From positions 186,001 through 250,000 of the forward strand of contig WQZN01000002.1 of the NCBI GenBank assembly GCA_009780695.1: DNA of 64,000 nucleotides. Reading direction: 5' to 3'. This DNA comes from Microbacteriaceae bacterium. Its GTDB lineage: Bacteria; Actinomycetota; Actinomycetes; Actinomycetales; Microbacteriaceae. A program made the position numbers and the translations under genes. Shown in pieces: positions 16,963 through 26,373 of the stretch (the stretch's first letter is position 1; every line of letters starts with the position of its first letter). The notes under the pieces are model-generated. The model searched no databases, was not told where the DNA came from, and saw only the letters and a list, made by a program, of their open reading frames with translations.

Positions 16963-16968
16963 AGCCTA
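16963..16968 (-). promoter_or_regulatory. -10 box of the 16956 gene (leaderless type)
   Basis: TAGGCT read on the minus strand, 6 nt before the ATG. Confidence 0.45.
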
Positions 16969-17039
16969 GCGTCGCCCGCCAGAGCGCATGCGGATCGCTC
17001 ACCGCACAGCCGTGCTCTGGAGCCCAATGAGTTCGTTAG

Positions 17040-17255
17040 CTATACGGCGGCCATCATCTTCTGAATTGATTGGCGAGTGACTCCAAGCTCGCGAGCGATA
17101 TCGGATTGGTTATACCCCGCTTTTAGCAGCTGCTCGACAAGCGCGAACCGCTGACGAGAGAGCTCGCGTGCCTGACGCGTGTGTTCAATCGCCTCAGCGC
17201 GAACGCGAGCAAGCTCGTCGAAGGTGGGCTGGTCTTCATTGGAAACTGGCTTCAT
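17040..17255 (-). CDS. Small HTH DNA-binding regulator (71 aa)
   Basis: A 71-residue protein: a charged helical N-terminal part (FDELARVRAEAIEHTRQARELSRQ, possibly a short coiled coil) and a C-terminal helix-turn-helix, GYNQSDIARELGVTRQSIQKM. ATG 17255 is preferred over the in-frame ATG at 17276: the earlier one lies in the middle of a 16-bp operator palindrome inside the promoter spacer. A -10 box ends 7 nt before 17255. It is probably autorepressed. Confidence 0.7.
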   Translation of the reverse strand: MKPVSNEDQPTFDELARVRAEAIEHTRQARELSRQRFALVEQLLKAGYNQSDIARELGVTRQSIQKMMAAV

Positions 17256-17262
17256 GTCACCA

Positions 17263-17303
17263 ATTGTGACAACCATGGTTGTCGCGTGTCAATCATGGTT
17301 GTC
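17263..17303 (-). promoter_or_regulatory. Promoter with palindromic operators for the small HTH gene
   Basis: On the minus strand TTGACA (17292-17287) is followed after 18 nt by CACAAT (17268-17263). The perfect palindrome GACAACCATGGTTGTC (17268-17283) fills the spacer. A second copy with two changes (17288-17303) overlaps the -35 box. This is a textbook repressor site; the HTH protein encoded just downstream is the obvious candidate ligand. Confidence 0.7.
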
Positions 17304-17427
17304 ATCGCGTCGCCGCGGCGTCAGAACGAGTCAACTGACCGCGTCCGGTAGCGGGTCCTTCAACAGGTGCCCCCTCGGGCAAACAGGCGCTGTTCGATGC
17401 ACCACAGGCGTCCGGCGCTGTTCACAT

Positions 17428-18078
17428 TTAGTCCGCGGCGATGACGATGTCCTTGAGCTCCGCCAGCCTCTCAACTCGATAGCGCGCCTGCGAGAAGTCC
17501 TGCGATTTGGTGAACTCGTTGCGTACCACGGCGCAATCGATTCCGGCCGCGACCGCAGAGCGCAGCCCACGGTTCGAGTCTTCGACGACGAGAGCGTCCT
17601 CCTTCGCGGCGCCGAATCGGCTGAGTGCTGCCAAGTACGGCTCCGGGTCGGGCTTTGCGTGCGTATAGTCCTCGCGGACCAGAACAAAATCCATGTACTG
17701 CCGAATGTTTCGACTTTGGTGGATGAGTTCGAAGTCGGCGCGCTTCGAGGTCGTCACGATCGCCAAGCGTGCGTGTTGGGACAGCTCGGCTAGGGCATCG
17801 ACCACGCCGTCGATCTCGATCGGCTCGGTGCGCAGGTACTCCTGGTAGTACGCATCCCGCACCTCCCGCAGCTTGTCGATAGTGGGATCGTCCACTCCTG
17901 CGGCCCTTGCCTGAACCCAGATGCCTCGGCCGAGGCTCATGTCCACCAGGTACTGGTCCCTGTCGACCACGACGCCGACCCTGCTCAGTGCGCGTTGACC
18001 CGCCATGAAGTACCAATATTCGGTATCCACAAGAACGCCGTCATGGTCGAACAAGACATACCGCTTCACCTCAGCCAT
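17428..18078 (-). CDS. HAD-superfamily hydrolase (beta-phosphoglucomutase/phosphatase-like)
   Basis: A 216-residue HAD protein. Motif I is LFDHDGVLVDTE with the nucleophile and acid/base aspartates, motif II is IVTTS, motif III is the Lys of HAKPDPEPY, motif IV is LVVEDSNRG. The alpha-helical cap lies between residues 20 and 85. It probably dephosphorylates or isomerises a small phosphorylated metabolite. Third-position GC is lower than in core genes here. Confidence 0.8.
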   Translation of the reverse strand: MAEVKRYVLFDHDGVLVDTEYWYFMAGQRALSRVGVVVDRDQYLVDMSLGRGIWVQARAAGVDDPTIDKLREVRDAYYQEYLRTEPIEIDGVVDALAELSQHARLAIVTTSKRADFELIHQSRNIRQYMDFVLVREDYTHAKPDPEPYLAALSRFGAAKEDALVVEDSNRGLRSAVAAGIDCAVVRNEFTKSQDFSQARYRVERLAELKDIVIAAD

Positions 18079-18163
18079 CCTGACCCATACAGCACCTGCG
18101 TTGTGCCCGCACGCCGATCATGCCGCGGCCGCTATCTCAAGAGATATTTACGCGTTTCAACGC

Positions 18164-18601
18164 CTAGGTCGTCAGATCGTCTGACGGCAGTGGGCTGAGT
18201 AACCACTGGAGGTGTTGCCACGGGATCTCGTTGCGCCGACACCATCGCAAGAGCGGCCGGCGGTAGACCATCGGCACTGCCGGCAATTCCCTACCGGCGC
18301 GAGAAGAGGCGCGCCTCGCAAGTCGCTGAGCTACGCGGTTATGCAGGTAGGTCAGCATCAACGCCCACACTGACACTGCCAACAACGCAGTCGCCGAGTA
18401 CCACGCAAGTTCCCGGTGGGGCGGGAACAGTACGGCTGCGAAGGCGAAAATGGCGAACGCAAGCATCACGATCTCTGCGATCAAGGTCACCACATAGGTG
18501 CGACGGATACCGCGCGTTTCGCGAACGACAGATTCGCCGAGAAGCTCAGCCAAGGACGGCATGTACGCCGACCGCTGACCCCCGACAGTGTCATCGCTCA
18601 T
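18164..18601 (-). CDS. Hypothetical membrane protein (145 aa)
   Basis: Not recognised. It has two adjacent hydrophobic segments (about residues 38-60 and 68-90) framed by basic regions; the C-terminus is Arg/Trp-rich. The ATG at 18601 is chosen because TAATCT on the minus strand (18614-18609) ends 7 nt upstream. A longer frame upstream (to 18787) lacks any signal. Confidence 0.45.
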   Translation of the reverse strand: MSDDTVGGQRSAYMPSLAELLGESVVRETRGIRRTYVVTLIAEIVMLAFAIFAFAAVLFPPHRELAWYSATALLAVSVWALMLTYLHNRVAQRLARRASSRAGRELPAVPMVYRRPLLRWCRRNEIPWQHLQWLLSPLPSDDLTT

Positions 18602-18837
18602 GGTGGCGAGATTAGCCGCTCGAGCACAGCAAACAGCGACCCCAAAGAGGGCCGGCATATGAGTGCACGGAATTGGGTCCCTCATCGTGCGCTGTGACCG
18701 TCGGGCCCGCTCGCATGAGGTTGTGGTTTGTAGCGATGCCCGGTTACCCCGCCCGATGAAGCTGCCCGTGGCCGGGGCATCCGCCACGAGGCTTGCACAA
18801 GCGTGAATGCGGGTGTGACCCGCGCGGATGGAGCAGA

Positions 18838-19542
18838 GTGAGCACCGTGAACAGCACCGCGCGGTCAGCAGTCGGCTCCTTCGTCATCGGCCTGGTGTTC
18901 CTGATCGCCGCCACGGTGTGGGGCGCGGTGCTCTACCCGCACCTGCCGGAACGCATCCCGGTGCACTGGGACGCGGCCGGCCGGCCGAACGGCTTCGCCG
19001 ACAAGACCCTGTGGACCGTGCTGGGGATGCCGCTGCTCGGCATCCTGGTCGCGATCCTGCTGTTCGCGATCGCGGCGACCGTGCATCGCTTCCCGCAGCG
19101 CGTCGGGTCGACGGTGCCCGGGGCCGCCGAGCACAGTGCGGCAGCCGGGCGGATGATGGGCCGCCTGCTCGTGGTGCTCTCGGTCACCTTCGCGGTGCTG
19201 AGCGTGCTCGGCTGGTACCCGGCCGTTCCGTCGTGGGTCTTCGCACTCGCCGTCTGGCTCGGTGTGCTCGCGATGCTGCTCGTGCCGACGCTGTTCATCG
19301 TCGGGCTCGCGCGGGCGGGGGCTCTGCGGCGCGTGCCCGCGGCGGAGGGCGAGGGGAACACCGAGCGCTACTGGCGCGCGGGCTTCTTCTATGTCAACCG
19401 CGCCGACCCGGCGGTGCTCGTCCCGAAGCGGCTCGGCGTCGGCTGGACGGTCAACTTCGGCAGCCCCGTCGGCATCGTGATCGGCGTCGCCGTGCTCGCG
19501 CTCATCGCGTTCGTCGTGCTGGTCGCATTCACCGCGGGGTAG
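18838..19542 (+). CDS. DUF1648/DUF5808 membrane protein (SdpI-like)
   Basis: A 234-residue membrane protein. The N-terminal DUF1648 part has LPERIPVHWDAAGRPNGFADK, the motif shared with the SdpI immunity family; four to five hydrophobic segments follow. The C-terminal DUF5808-like part has FFYVNRADPAVLVPKRLGVGWTVNFGSP. The GTG start at 18838 has GGAG 5 nt upstream. Function unproven; the SdpI relation suggests a signal-sensing or immunity role. Confidence 0.72.
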   Translation: MSTVNSTARSAVGSFVIGLVFLIAATVWGAVLYPHLPERIPVHWDAAGRPNGFADKTLWTVLGMPLLGILVAILLFAIAATVHRFPQRVGSTVPGAAEHSAAAGRMMGRLLVVLSVTFAVLSVLGWYPAVPSWVFALAVWLGVLAMLLVPTLFIVGLARAGALRRVPAAEGEGNTERYWRAGFFYVNRADPAVLVPKRLGVGWTVNFGSPVGIVIGVAVLALIAFVVLVAFTAG

Positions 19543-19549
19543 TCATCGC

Positions 19550-19573
19550 GCGGCCGTGGAGCGACACGGCCGC
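19550..19573. terminator. Bidirectional hairpin between convergent genes
   Basis: GCGGCCGTG and CACGGCCGC form a perfect 9-bp GC-rich stem with a 6-nt loop between the DUF1648 gene and the lytic transglycosylase-like gene. There is no U-run. Confidence 0.45.
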
Positions 19574-19624
19574 ACCCCGAGCCCGGTCGCGCGCGATCGG
19601 CGGAGGAAGACCGGCCGGGGCGCG

Positions 19625-20356
19625 TCACGCGGCGAGCTGGGCGTAGCGGGTTGCGGCGGAGCGCACGGCGGCGACGTAGGCGTCGTCGGGGTTGTAGGCG
19701 TGCACGGCCGCGGCCCAGCCGGCACTCGTGGACAGGTCGCCCCCGGCGACGCACAGGTAGTCCGCGGCAGCCAGCGCAGCGTCGTCGATGTTGTCGGGTG
19801 ACGCGGCGCCGGTGCCGTCCGCGTCGACGCCGTAGCGTGCCCACGTGCTGGGCAGCAGCTGCATCGGGCCGAGCGCCCGGTCGCCTCTCGCGGGGCCGGC
19901 GGCGATCCGAGGGCCGACGATGGCCCCGCTCTCGACTCCGTCGTCGCCGAGGTGCGCCCCGGCCGCGGTGCCGTGCGCCGATTCCTCCTCGCCGATGCCC
20001 GCGAGCGTGTTCCAGCCCAGTCGACAGCCCGGGTTGCGCGTCTCGCTCACGATCGCCGCGCCGGCGTAGGCCTGGAGGGCGCGGGCCGGGATCCCCGTCC
20101 GCGCGGCCGTCGCCGCGAGCCAGCTCGGCGAGACGAGATCGGCCGGCATGAGCGGGGTCGCGACGGTGCGGCCGGGGGCGGATGTCGGGCGCGAGGCGTC
20201 GGCCGCGACATCCGCCACCGCGCTGCGCTGCACGACCGGCAGCACCGCGGCCGCCTGCTCGCCCGACGAGTGCGGCAGGGTCGACCACCACGCGCCGACC
20301 CCGCCGACGAGCAGCACGGCTGTGCCGATCAGCGCGAACGTGCCGAGCATCCTCAT
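19625..20356 (-). CDS. Lytic transglycosylase-like secreted protein
   Basis: A 243-residue exported protein with an N-terminal signal-anchor (MLGTFALIGTAVLLVGGVGAWW). The soluble domain resembles the MltB-type muramidase fold: LGWNTLAGIGEEESAHG holds the catalytic-type Glu, then ALGPMQLLPSTWARYG and AADYLC. It probably cleaves peptidoglycan. It lies 13 nt behind pstB at the tail of the phosphate-uptake operon; that may only be proximity. Confidence 0.72.
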   Translation of the reverse strand: MRMLGTFALIGTAVLLVGGVGAWWSTLPHSSGEQAAAVLPVVQRSAVADVAADASRPTSAPGRTVATPLMPADLVSPSWLAATAARTGIPARALQAYAGAAIVSETRNPGCRLGWNTLAGIGEEESAHGTAAGAHLGDDGVESGAIVGPRIAAGPARGDRALGPMQLLPSTWARYGVDADGTGAASPDNIDDAALAAADYLCVAGGDLSTSAGWAAAVHAYNPDDAYVAAVRSAATRYAQLAA

Positions 20357-20369
20357 GCGGGCGCCCCGC

Positions 20370-21251
20370 TCACCCGAAGACGCCGTTCACGTAGTCGTAG
20401 GTGCGCTGGTCCTGCGGGCGGTCGAACATCGCCTGCGTGTCGCCGTGCTCGATGATGACGCCGGGCGTGCCGAGGGATGCCAGGAAGAACGCGGTCTTGT
20501 CCGACACACGGTGCGCCTGCTGCATGTTGTGCGTCACGATGACGATCGTCACCTGGCCGCGCAGCGACTCGATGGTCTCCTCGACGCGGCGGGTCGAGGT
20601 CGGGTCGAGGGCCGAGCACGGCTCGTCCATGAGCAGCACGCGCGGTGACACCGCGAGCGAGCGGGCGATGCACAGGCGCTGCTGCTGACCGCCGGAGAGG
20701 CCGCCGCCGGGCTGGTCGAGGCGGTCCTTCACCTCGTCCCAGATCGCGGCCTTCTTCAGGGAGTCCTCGACGAGGACGTCCTTCTGCTCGCGATTCGCGC
20801 GCACGCCCGAGAGCTTGAGCCCGGCGACGACGTTGTCGTAGATCGACATGGCCGGGAAGGGGTTCGGCTTCTGGAAGATCATGCCGATGTTGCGCCGCGC
20901 CGCGGTGATCTTCTCGGCGGGCGCGTAGATGTCCGCCCCGTCGAGGCGCACCTCGCCGGCGAGCGACGCCGTGGGCACCATCTCGTGCATGCGGTTCAGG
21001 ATGCGCAGGAAGGTCGACTTGCCGCAGCCGGACGGCCCGATGAGCGCCGTCACCTCGCCCGCCTTCATGTCGAGCGAGACGCGGTCGAGCACCTTGCGCT
21101 CGCCGAACCAGGCCGTGATCGAGTCGGCGACGAGCTCGCCGGCGTGGCTCTCGCCGAACAGCTCGGAGCGCACCTCGGCTGCGGCATCCCTGCTCACGCC
21201 CGGGTACGGGTCCGACGGGGCGACGGTGCGATCGAAAGTGGTGGTGGTCAT
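20370..21251 (-). CDS. pstB: Phosphate ABC transporter ATPase PstB
   Basis: A 293-residue ATPase that energises phosphate import by PstSCA. Walker A is GPSGCGKST, the signature is [19 protein letters not shown], Walker B is [13 protein letters not shown], typical of PstB, and [13 protein letters not shown] is the H-loop region. An N-terminal extension of about 40 residues precedes the ABC core. It follows the pseudo-sortase gene by 25 nt. No phoU is next to it. Confidence 0.95.
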   Translation of the reverse strand: MTTTTFDRTVAPSDPYPGVSRDAAAEVRSELFGESHAGELVADSITAWFGERKVLDRVSLDMKAGEVTALIGPSGCGKSTFLRILNRMHEMVPTASLAGEVRLDGADIYAPAEKITAARRNIGMIFQKPNPFPAMSIYDNVVAGLKLSGVRANREQKDVLVEDSLKKAAIWDEVKDRLDQPGGGLSGGQQQRLCIARSLAVSPRVLLMDEPCSALDPTSTRRVEETIESLRGQVTIVIVTHNMQQAHRVSDKTAFFLASLGTPGVIIEHGDTQAMFDRPQDQRTYDYVNGVFG

Positions 21252-21276
21252 GGTGCGCCTGTTTCCGTGGTGCGGC

Positions 21277-22254
21277 TCAGATGAGATTGGGGAGGAGGAG
21301 GTCGAGGTTCTGCGCGGTGAGCAGGACCAGAGCGGCGGCGGCCGGCGTCGCGACGATGAAGACCTTGAGCGGGCTCCAGCGCCGCCAGAGCACCGCCGCG
21401 ACGAGGGCGAGGGCGACGAGCGCCTCGAGCAGCATGGTGAGCGGGAACAGCTGCTGGTCGTCGACGCCGAGCGCGAGCTCGGAGGCCGGCAGCGCTCCGG
21501 ACGGGATCGTGACGGCCGGCGCGGGATAGGCCTTGGTGACGAGCTCCGCGTCGATGCGCAGCACCCCGGTCGGCATGAACGGGTACCCCGTCGCCGTCAC
21601 GAGGGTGAGCTCGCCGCCGTCGCGGGCGGGCGGCGTCGGCGGCTTCTGCCCGGCGAGCCTGCGGTCGATCACCTGGTAGGTGCAGCGGCCCTCGCCCATC
21701 GTGAAGCTGAGCCGGTCGCCGTTCTGCAGGTGAGCCCAGCGCGCGCCGACCGCGCCGTAGCCGCCGCTGCGCGCCATCAGCACCGAGGACCCGGATTGGC
21801 ACGGCAGCACCGTGTCGCGCCGGTAGCCGATGCCCTGCATGGTCTGGGCCGACGAGGTGCCGTTGACGATCACCTCGTTGCCGAGGCCGATCTCCGGGGC
21901 GCTCATCACGGCCACGGGGGCGCCGAGGGCCGTGAGGCGCCCTGCGGCGTCGGTGGGGCCGCCGGGGGCCGCACCCTCGGCGAGCTGCAGGCGCAGCTCG
22001 CGGTAGAGCTGTGCCTGCGACGTGAGGTGCTGCAGCTGCGAGATGCCGACCAGGTTCACGACGAGGGCGATGAGCACGGCGCTCAGCAGGGCGAGCGCGA
22101 GGGCGACGGCCTGCTGCGCGGGCGGCGCGGGGACGCGGGCGATCGGCGCGCGGGCCGGTCGCGACGGCGTGCGATCGTCGCGGGTGCGCTCGCGACTGCC
22201 GAGCGTGCCGACGAAGCGGGTGATCCGGGATGCCGGGTTCGAGGGCTCCGTCAT
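21277..22254 (-). CDS. Sortase-fold membrane protein with catalytic residues lost
   Basis: A 325-residue protein: a Pro/Arg-rich N-terminus, a membrane helix at about 48-70, a sortase-like beta-barrel (about 110-240) and two C-terminal membrane helices. [21 protein letters not shown] aligns with the class E sortase GHRTTYGAP region, placing R162 where the catalytic His should be; ELTLVTATG places A221 where the catalytic Cys should be; R233 is kept. It therefore looks non-catalytic. The start overlaps the pstS stop (ATGA), so it is coupled to the Pst system. Confidence 0.65.
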   Translation of the reverse strand: MTEPSNPASRITRFVGTLGSRERTRDDRTPSRPARAPIARVPAPPAQQAVALALALLSAVLIALVVNLVGISQLQHLTSQAQLYRELRLQLAEGAAPGGPTDAAGRLTALGAPVAVMSAPEIGLGNEVIVNGTSSAQTMQGIGYRRDTVLPCQSGSSVLMARSGGYGAVGARWAHLQNGDRLSFTMGEGRCTYQVIDRRLAGQKPPTPPARDGGELTLVTATGYPFMPTGVLRIDAELVTKAYPAPAVTIPSGALPASELALGVDDQQLFPLTMLLEALVALALVAAVLWRRWSPLKVFIVATPAAAALVLLTAQNLDLLLPNLI

Positions 22255-24008
22255 CGACCGGCTCCACGCCGCCGGGCGAACACGACGATCGGCGGCCCCG
22301 CGATGAGGGCGAGGAACATCAGCAGGCCGACCGCGAGCCCGAGCCACTGCGTGGTGCCCCAGCCGCCCGGGGACGAGATCGTCGTCGGGACCATCTGCAG
22401 GTTCGCCGCGGTGTTCGCAGCGCCGCCTGACGAGCCTGTGCAGACGCCGGTGTCGGCGTTGCAGCTCTGCCCGCCTGCACCGGTGCCGGAGTCAGCACCG
22501 ACTCCGGCACCGGGTCCTGTTCCACCGGCGGTGCCGGTGGAGGTCGTCGCGACCCCCGTCTTCGTCCCGGTCGCGGTCCCCGTCGTGGACGACCCGGTCG
22601 CCGAGCCGGGGTTCTGGGAGACGGCGGACTTCACGGTCGTCGTGCCGAAGCTCGGGCCCGAGCCGACACCCTTGCCGGCCTGCTTCCACGGCGCCTGGCA
22701 GGCGGCATTGCAGCCCGCCGGGAACGCGGCGGTGTCGACGAGCAGGTTGTGGCTCGGGTCGTCGCCCGGCTGGAAGGTGGGGTTGTCGCACGGGTTCGTG
22801 CCGGCGCTCAGCACGCCCGTCTGCGCGGCGTGGATGGACGCCGTGGTCGCCGCATCGATGCCGGGGATCTTCAGGATCTGCTGCATGCCCGCGAGCACGA
22901 GGTTCATCGGCAGCGGCGAGTACCCGAGCGGGCCCATGTCCGCCTGCCAGCGGCAGATCGCCTGGGTCGACACCCACGCGAGGCTCGCGCCTTTGCTCGT
23001 GCTCGTGACGAGGTTGGTCTGATCGGGAACGACCTCGTAGGAGTACATCGACATCGGATAGCTGCGCGGATCGCCGTAGCTGTAGACGGCCGAGAGGTCC
23101 TGGCTCAGGTAGTTCGGGTCCTTCGGGTTGGTGTCGATCTTCGCGGCGATGAGCGCGACGGCCACGGCGTACTGGGTCGGGGTCGTGAAGAACCCGGCCG
23201 CGTTCTCGACCTTCGCCACGGGCAGGCCGGCCTGCAGCGCATAGGAGTACTCGTCGTAGTCGAGCGTGTACGGCGTGTTCTGCGTGTAGGTGGTGACGCC
23301 CGTCGAGCCGTTCTGCGCGATGAAGTTCGTGAGGCTGCCGGTCGGGAAGTACGAGCTCGCGTGCGAGGTGCTGCCGCCGGTGTGCTGGGCGAGATAGGTG
23401 TAGTCGGCCGGGAACTGCCGGAGCATCCAGAGCTTGAACTGCGCCGTCGCCCCCGAGCCGTCCGAGCGCACGACCACGTCGATCACGTGCGCGGGCAGCG
23501 CGACCCCCGGGTTGGTCTTCGCGATCGCCGGGTCGTTCCACTGCGTGATCTTGCCGCTGAAGATCCCGGCGATCGTCGCCATGTTCAGCTTGAGGCCGCT
23601 GTACTGCTGGCCTCCGATCGGCAGGTTGTACATGAACGCGGTGCCGCCCGCCACGACGGGGAGCATGCCGTAGGTGAAGTTCGGGGTGACGCTGTCGCTC
23701 GGGTCGGAGGCGTCGCCCGTGAACGGGATCTCGCTGTCGGCGAAGCTCGCGTTGGTCTGGCGTGCGAAGTCGTCGCGCCCGGTCGAGGAGCCGACCGGGT
23801 TGTAGTCGACGGTCACACCCTGGCGTTGCGCGTTGGCGGTGAAGTCGGCCCACGCGTTGCCGGCCCACGACGAGCCCTCGCCCGAGATGCGGACGTAGGA
23901 GGCGGCGGATGCCGGGGCGGCGCCGCTCAGCACGAGGGCCGCCGCGGCGAGCGTCGCGGCGAGGCCGACGGCGATGCGGCGGGGGCGGGGGAAGCGGGGG
24001 AACGTCAT
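22251..24008 (-). CDS. pstS: Phosphate-binding protein PstS, membrane-anchored form
   Basis: A 585-residue exported protein. The signal peptide has RRIAVGLAATLAAAALVLSG and a likely cut after ASA. The PBP fold (about 35-430) begins YVRISGEGSSWAGNAWADF and has VRSDGSGATAQFKLWM and STSKGASLAWVSTQ, the PstS phosphate-loop style. A Thr/Gly/Ser-rich linker (about 470-545) and a C-terminal membrane helix with an RRRGAGR tail follow. It is thus tethered by a helix, not a lipid. It overlaps pstA upstream and the pseudo-sortase downstream, both by 4 nt. Confidence 0.85.
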   Translation of the reverse strand: MTFPRFPRPRRIAVGLAATLAAAALVLSGAAPASAASYVRISGEGSSWAGNAWADFTANAQRQGVTVDYNPVGSSTGRDDFARQTNASFADSEIPFTGDASDPSDSVTPNFTYGMLPVVAGGTAFMYNLPIGGQQYSGLKLNMATIAGIFSGKITQWNDPAIAKTNPGVALPAHVIDVVVRSDGSGATAQFKLWMLRQFPADYTYLAQHTGGSTSHASSYFPTGSLTNFIAQNGSTGVTTYTQNTPYTLDYDEYSYALQAGLPVAKVENAAGFFTTPTQYAVAVALIAAKIDTNPKDPNYLSQDLSAVYSYGDPRSYPMSMYSYEVVPDQTNLVTSTSKGASLAWVSTQAICRWQADMGPLGYSPLPMNLVLAGMQQILKIPGIDAATTASIHAAQTGVLSAGTNPCDNPTFQPGDDPSHNLLVDTAAFPAGCNAACQAPWKQAGKGVGSGPSFGTTTVKSAVSQNPGSATGSSTTGTATGTKTGVATTSTGTAGGTGPGAGVGADSGTGAGGQSCNADTGVCTGSSGGAANTAANLQMVPTTISSPGGWGTTQWLGLAVGLLMFLALIAGPPIVVFARRRGAGR

Positions 24009-25327
24009 GCGTCGTCCTCGGTGATGAGCTGGTCGAAGGCGGAGAGGGGGTCGAGGGGCGCGTCGGGGTCGCGCCCTGCCGCCGCGGCGAGGTTGCGGGC
24101 GTGCCCGCTCGCGCGGACGCGTCGCAGGGTCGCACGCGAGGTCCTGGCCAGGCGGCGCAGCCGGCCCGCGGAGACCTTGCCCGCCTCCTGCCCGCCGATC
24201 AGCCGTGCGAGCACGAACAGGATGAGCACCACGGCGAGCAGCGTCGCCGCGGTCGCGTAGCCGCGCGCGATCAGGGTGTTGCGCCCGGACTCGATGAACT
24301 CGAGCGCCGCGAGCGGCAGCGAGGTCTGCGCGTTGTGGAACGGGTCGAAATTGGTGACGCTCGTCACGCCGGAGGTGAGCAGCACGGGCGCCGTCTCGCC
24401 GATGCCGTGCGCGGTCGCGAGGATGATCGCGGTCGTCAGCCCCGAGCGCATCGTGGGCAGGATGACGCGCCACACGGTCGACCACTGGCTCGCGCCGAGG
24501 GCGAGGCCGGCCTCGCGCAGGTTCCCCGGCACGAGCCGCAGCGCGACATCCGCCGAACGGATCATGATCGGCAGCATCAGCACGCTGATCGCGAGCGCCG
24601 CTGCGAAGCCGTTGTCCTGGTGCGTGAAGCTGAGGATGATCACCGCGTAGATGAACAGACCCGCGACGACCGAGGGGAGCGCCGTCATCGCCTCGACGAG
24701 GGTGCGCACCACGCGCGCGTATCGGCCCCCGACGATGGCCAGGAAGATCGCCGAGGTGACGCCGAGCGGCACCGTGATGACGAGGGCGATGCCGATCTGC
24801 TCGAGCGTGCCGATGACGGCGTAGAGGATGCCGCCCGTGTCGAGGCCGGAAAGCGGACCGACCCCGCTCATGTCGGTGAGCCAGAAGTGCAGGGGGTTCT
24901 TGTGCGGGGCGAAGGCGAAGACATCCTTCAGCACGGGCCAGCCGCGCAGCAGGGTGTACACGACCACGATGCCGAGCGACGCGACCACGACGACCGCGGC
25001 CGAGCGCAGCAGCACCGACCAGAACCGGTCGACGACCGCCGGCCCCGAGTGGCCGAGGAAGGTCAGGCTCGCGTAGATGCCGACGAACCAGGCGTACGAG
25101 ACGATCGGCATCCAGCCCCAGCCGATGACGCCGAGCGCGCCGGCGAGCAGGATGCCCATGCCGATGCCGCCGACCGTGGCGCCGGCGATGCTCAACCGGT
25201 CGTCGAGGGATGCCCCGACGCGGACGCGCTGCGGCTCCTCGGTCTGCTCGGTCAGCGCCAGCCGCGGCAGGTGGGTGGTCGTCGCGGGCGCGGCGGCGAC
25301 GGTGTCGAGGGGGAGTGTTCCGGTCAT
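24005..25327 (-). CDS. pstA: Phosphate ABC transporter permease PstA
   Basis: A 440-residue permease, longer than usual because of an N-terminal region with extra hydrophobic segments and a charged C-terminal tail of about 60 residues. The core has six helices with the EAGLALGASQWSTVWRVILP (EAA loop) and TAHGIGETAPVLL motifs of PstA. It overlaps pstS by 4 nt and follows pstC by 2 nt. Confidence 0.92.
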   Translation of the reverse strand: MTGTLPLDTVAAAPATTTHLPRLALTEQTEEPQRVRVGASLDDRLSIAGATVGGIGMGILLAGALGVIGWGWMPIVSYAWFVGIYASLTFLGHSGPAVVDRFWSVLLRSAAVVVVASLGIVVVYTLLRGWPVLKDVFAFAPHKNPLHFWLTDMSGVGPLSGLDTGGILYAVIGTLEQIGIALVITVPLGVTSAIFLAIVGGRYARVVRTLVEAMTALPSVVAGLFIYAVIILSFTHQDNGFAAALAISVLMLPIMIRSADVALRLVPGNLREAGLALGASQWSTVWRVILPTMRSGLTTAIILATAHGIGETAPVLLTSGVTSVTNFDPFHNAQTSLPLAALEFIESGRNTLIARGYATAATLLAVVLILFVLARLIGGQEAGKVSAGRLRRLARTSRATLRRVRASGHARNLAAAAGRDPDAPLDPLSAFDQLITEDDA

Positions 25328-25329
25328 GC

Positions 25330-26373
25330 TCAGGCCTCCGCGTCCGCACCGGACCGCGAGCGGGCGATGATCGCCGAGGCGGAGAAGTTGACGATCATCG
25401 TGAGCACGAAGAGGGCGAGGCCGGCGGCCATGAGCGCGCTCAGCGTGACCCCGCTCGCCTCGCCGTAGCGCAGCGCGATGAGCGCAGCGATCGAGTTCGT
25501 GCCGCGACTGAGGATGTGGAAGTTGAACTGGAAGATCGGGCTGATGATCAGGTAGATCGCGATCGTCTCGCCGAGCGCGCGACCCATGCCGAGCATGGTG
25601 CCGCCGATGACGCCACCGCGGCCGAAGGGCAGCACGACCGTGCGGATCATGCCCCAGCGCGTCGCCCCGAGGGCGAAGGCGCCCTCGCGCTCGCCCTGCG
25701 GTGCGCGGGCGAAGGACTCGCGCATGATCGAGGTCATGATCGGCACGATCATCAGGCCGACCACGAGGCCGGCGACGAAAGTGGATGACGTGTACAGGGC
25801 GTCGTTCGGCAGCGGGTTCGCGGCGTCCGGGTTCGGCACCGCGAAGAGCGGGATCCAGCCGAACCACGTCGACAGCCAGCGTGCGAAGGGCACGACGACC
25901 GGCTCGAGGAACGACAGGCCCCAGATGCCGTAGACGACCGAGGGCACGGCGGCCATCAGGTCGACGACGGTGGTGAGCAGGCGCGAGCCGCGATCGCCGG
26001 CGAGCTGCGTGATGAAGAGCGCCGTGGCGACCGAGAGCGGGAACGCGATGGCGAGGGCGACGAGCGCGATCAGGACGGTGCCGGTGAGGATCGCGGCAAT
26101 GCCGAAGTGGCCGGTCTCGGGCGACCAGTCCTGGGTCGTGAGGAAGGCCCCGACCCCCTCGGTGCCGAGCGCCTGGACCGAGCGGACGGTGAGGAACACC
26201 GCGACGAGGCCCATGACCATGACGACGACCGTGCCGCTGCCGGTCACCACCCCGCGGAAGGTGTGGTCGACGCGCTCGAGCGCCTGCGTGAGGATGCGCG
26301 GGCGGGCGTCGTCGGCCCCAGCTTCGGGGTAGTCGGGCAGCGCCGTGGCGCCGTGCGTCTTGATCGTCGTCAT
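25330..26373 (-). CDS. pstC: Phosphate ABC transporter permease PstC
   Basis: A 347-residue permease. The PstC core has six helices, the EREGAFALGATRWGMIRTVV coupling loop and GMGRALGETIAIYL. The ATG at 26373 overlaps the stop of the large upstream exported protein (ATGA). It forms the phosphate channel with PstA. Confidence 0.93.
   Translation of the reverse strand: MTTIKTHGATALPDYPEAGADDARPRILTQALERVDHTFRGVVTGSGTVVVMVMGLVAVFLTVRSVQALGTEGVGAFLTTQDWSPETGHFGIAAILTGTVLIALVALAIAFPLSVATALFITQLAGDRGSRLLTTVVDLMAAVPSVVYGIWGLSFLEPVVVPFARWLSTWFGWIPLFAVPNPDAANPLPNDALYTSSTFVAGLVVGLMIVPIMTSIMRESFARAPQGEREGAFALGATRWGMIRTVVLPFGRGGVIGGTMLGMGRALGETIAIYLIISPIFQFNFHILSRGTNSIAALIALRYGEASGVTLSALMAAGLALFVLTMIVNFSASAIIARSRSGADAEA

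Noticed and set aside
17256-17276. ATG 17276 as start of the small HTH gene
   Set aside because: It lies in the promoter spacer inside the operator palindrome and could not be on the transcript from the visible promoter.
18602-18837. Possible gene in the 236-nt gap before the DUF1648 gene
   Set aside because: Only arbitrary short frames without ribosome site; nothing else seen there apart from the -10 of the minus-strand gene at 18609-18614.
24009-25349. Possible N-terminal extension of PstS fused to upstream sequence
   Set aside because: The extension is PstA read in another frame; the true start at 24008 has a signal peptide and an ATGA overlap.
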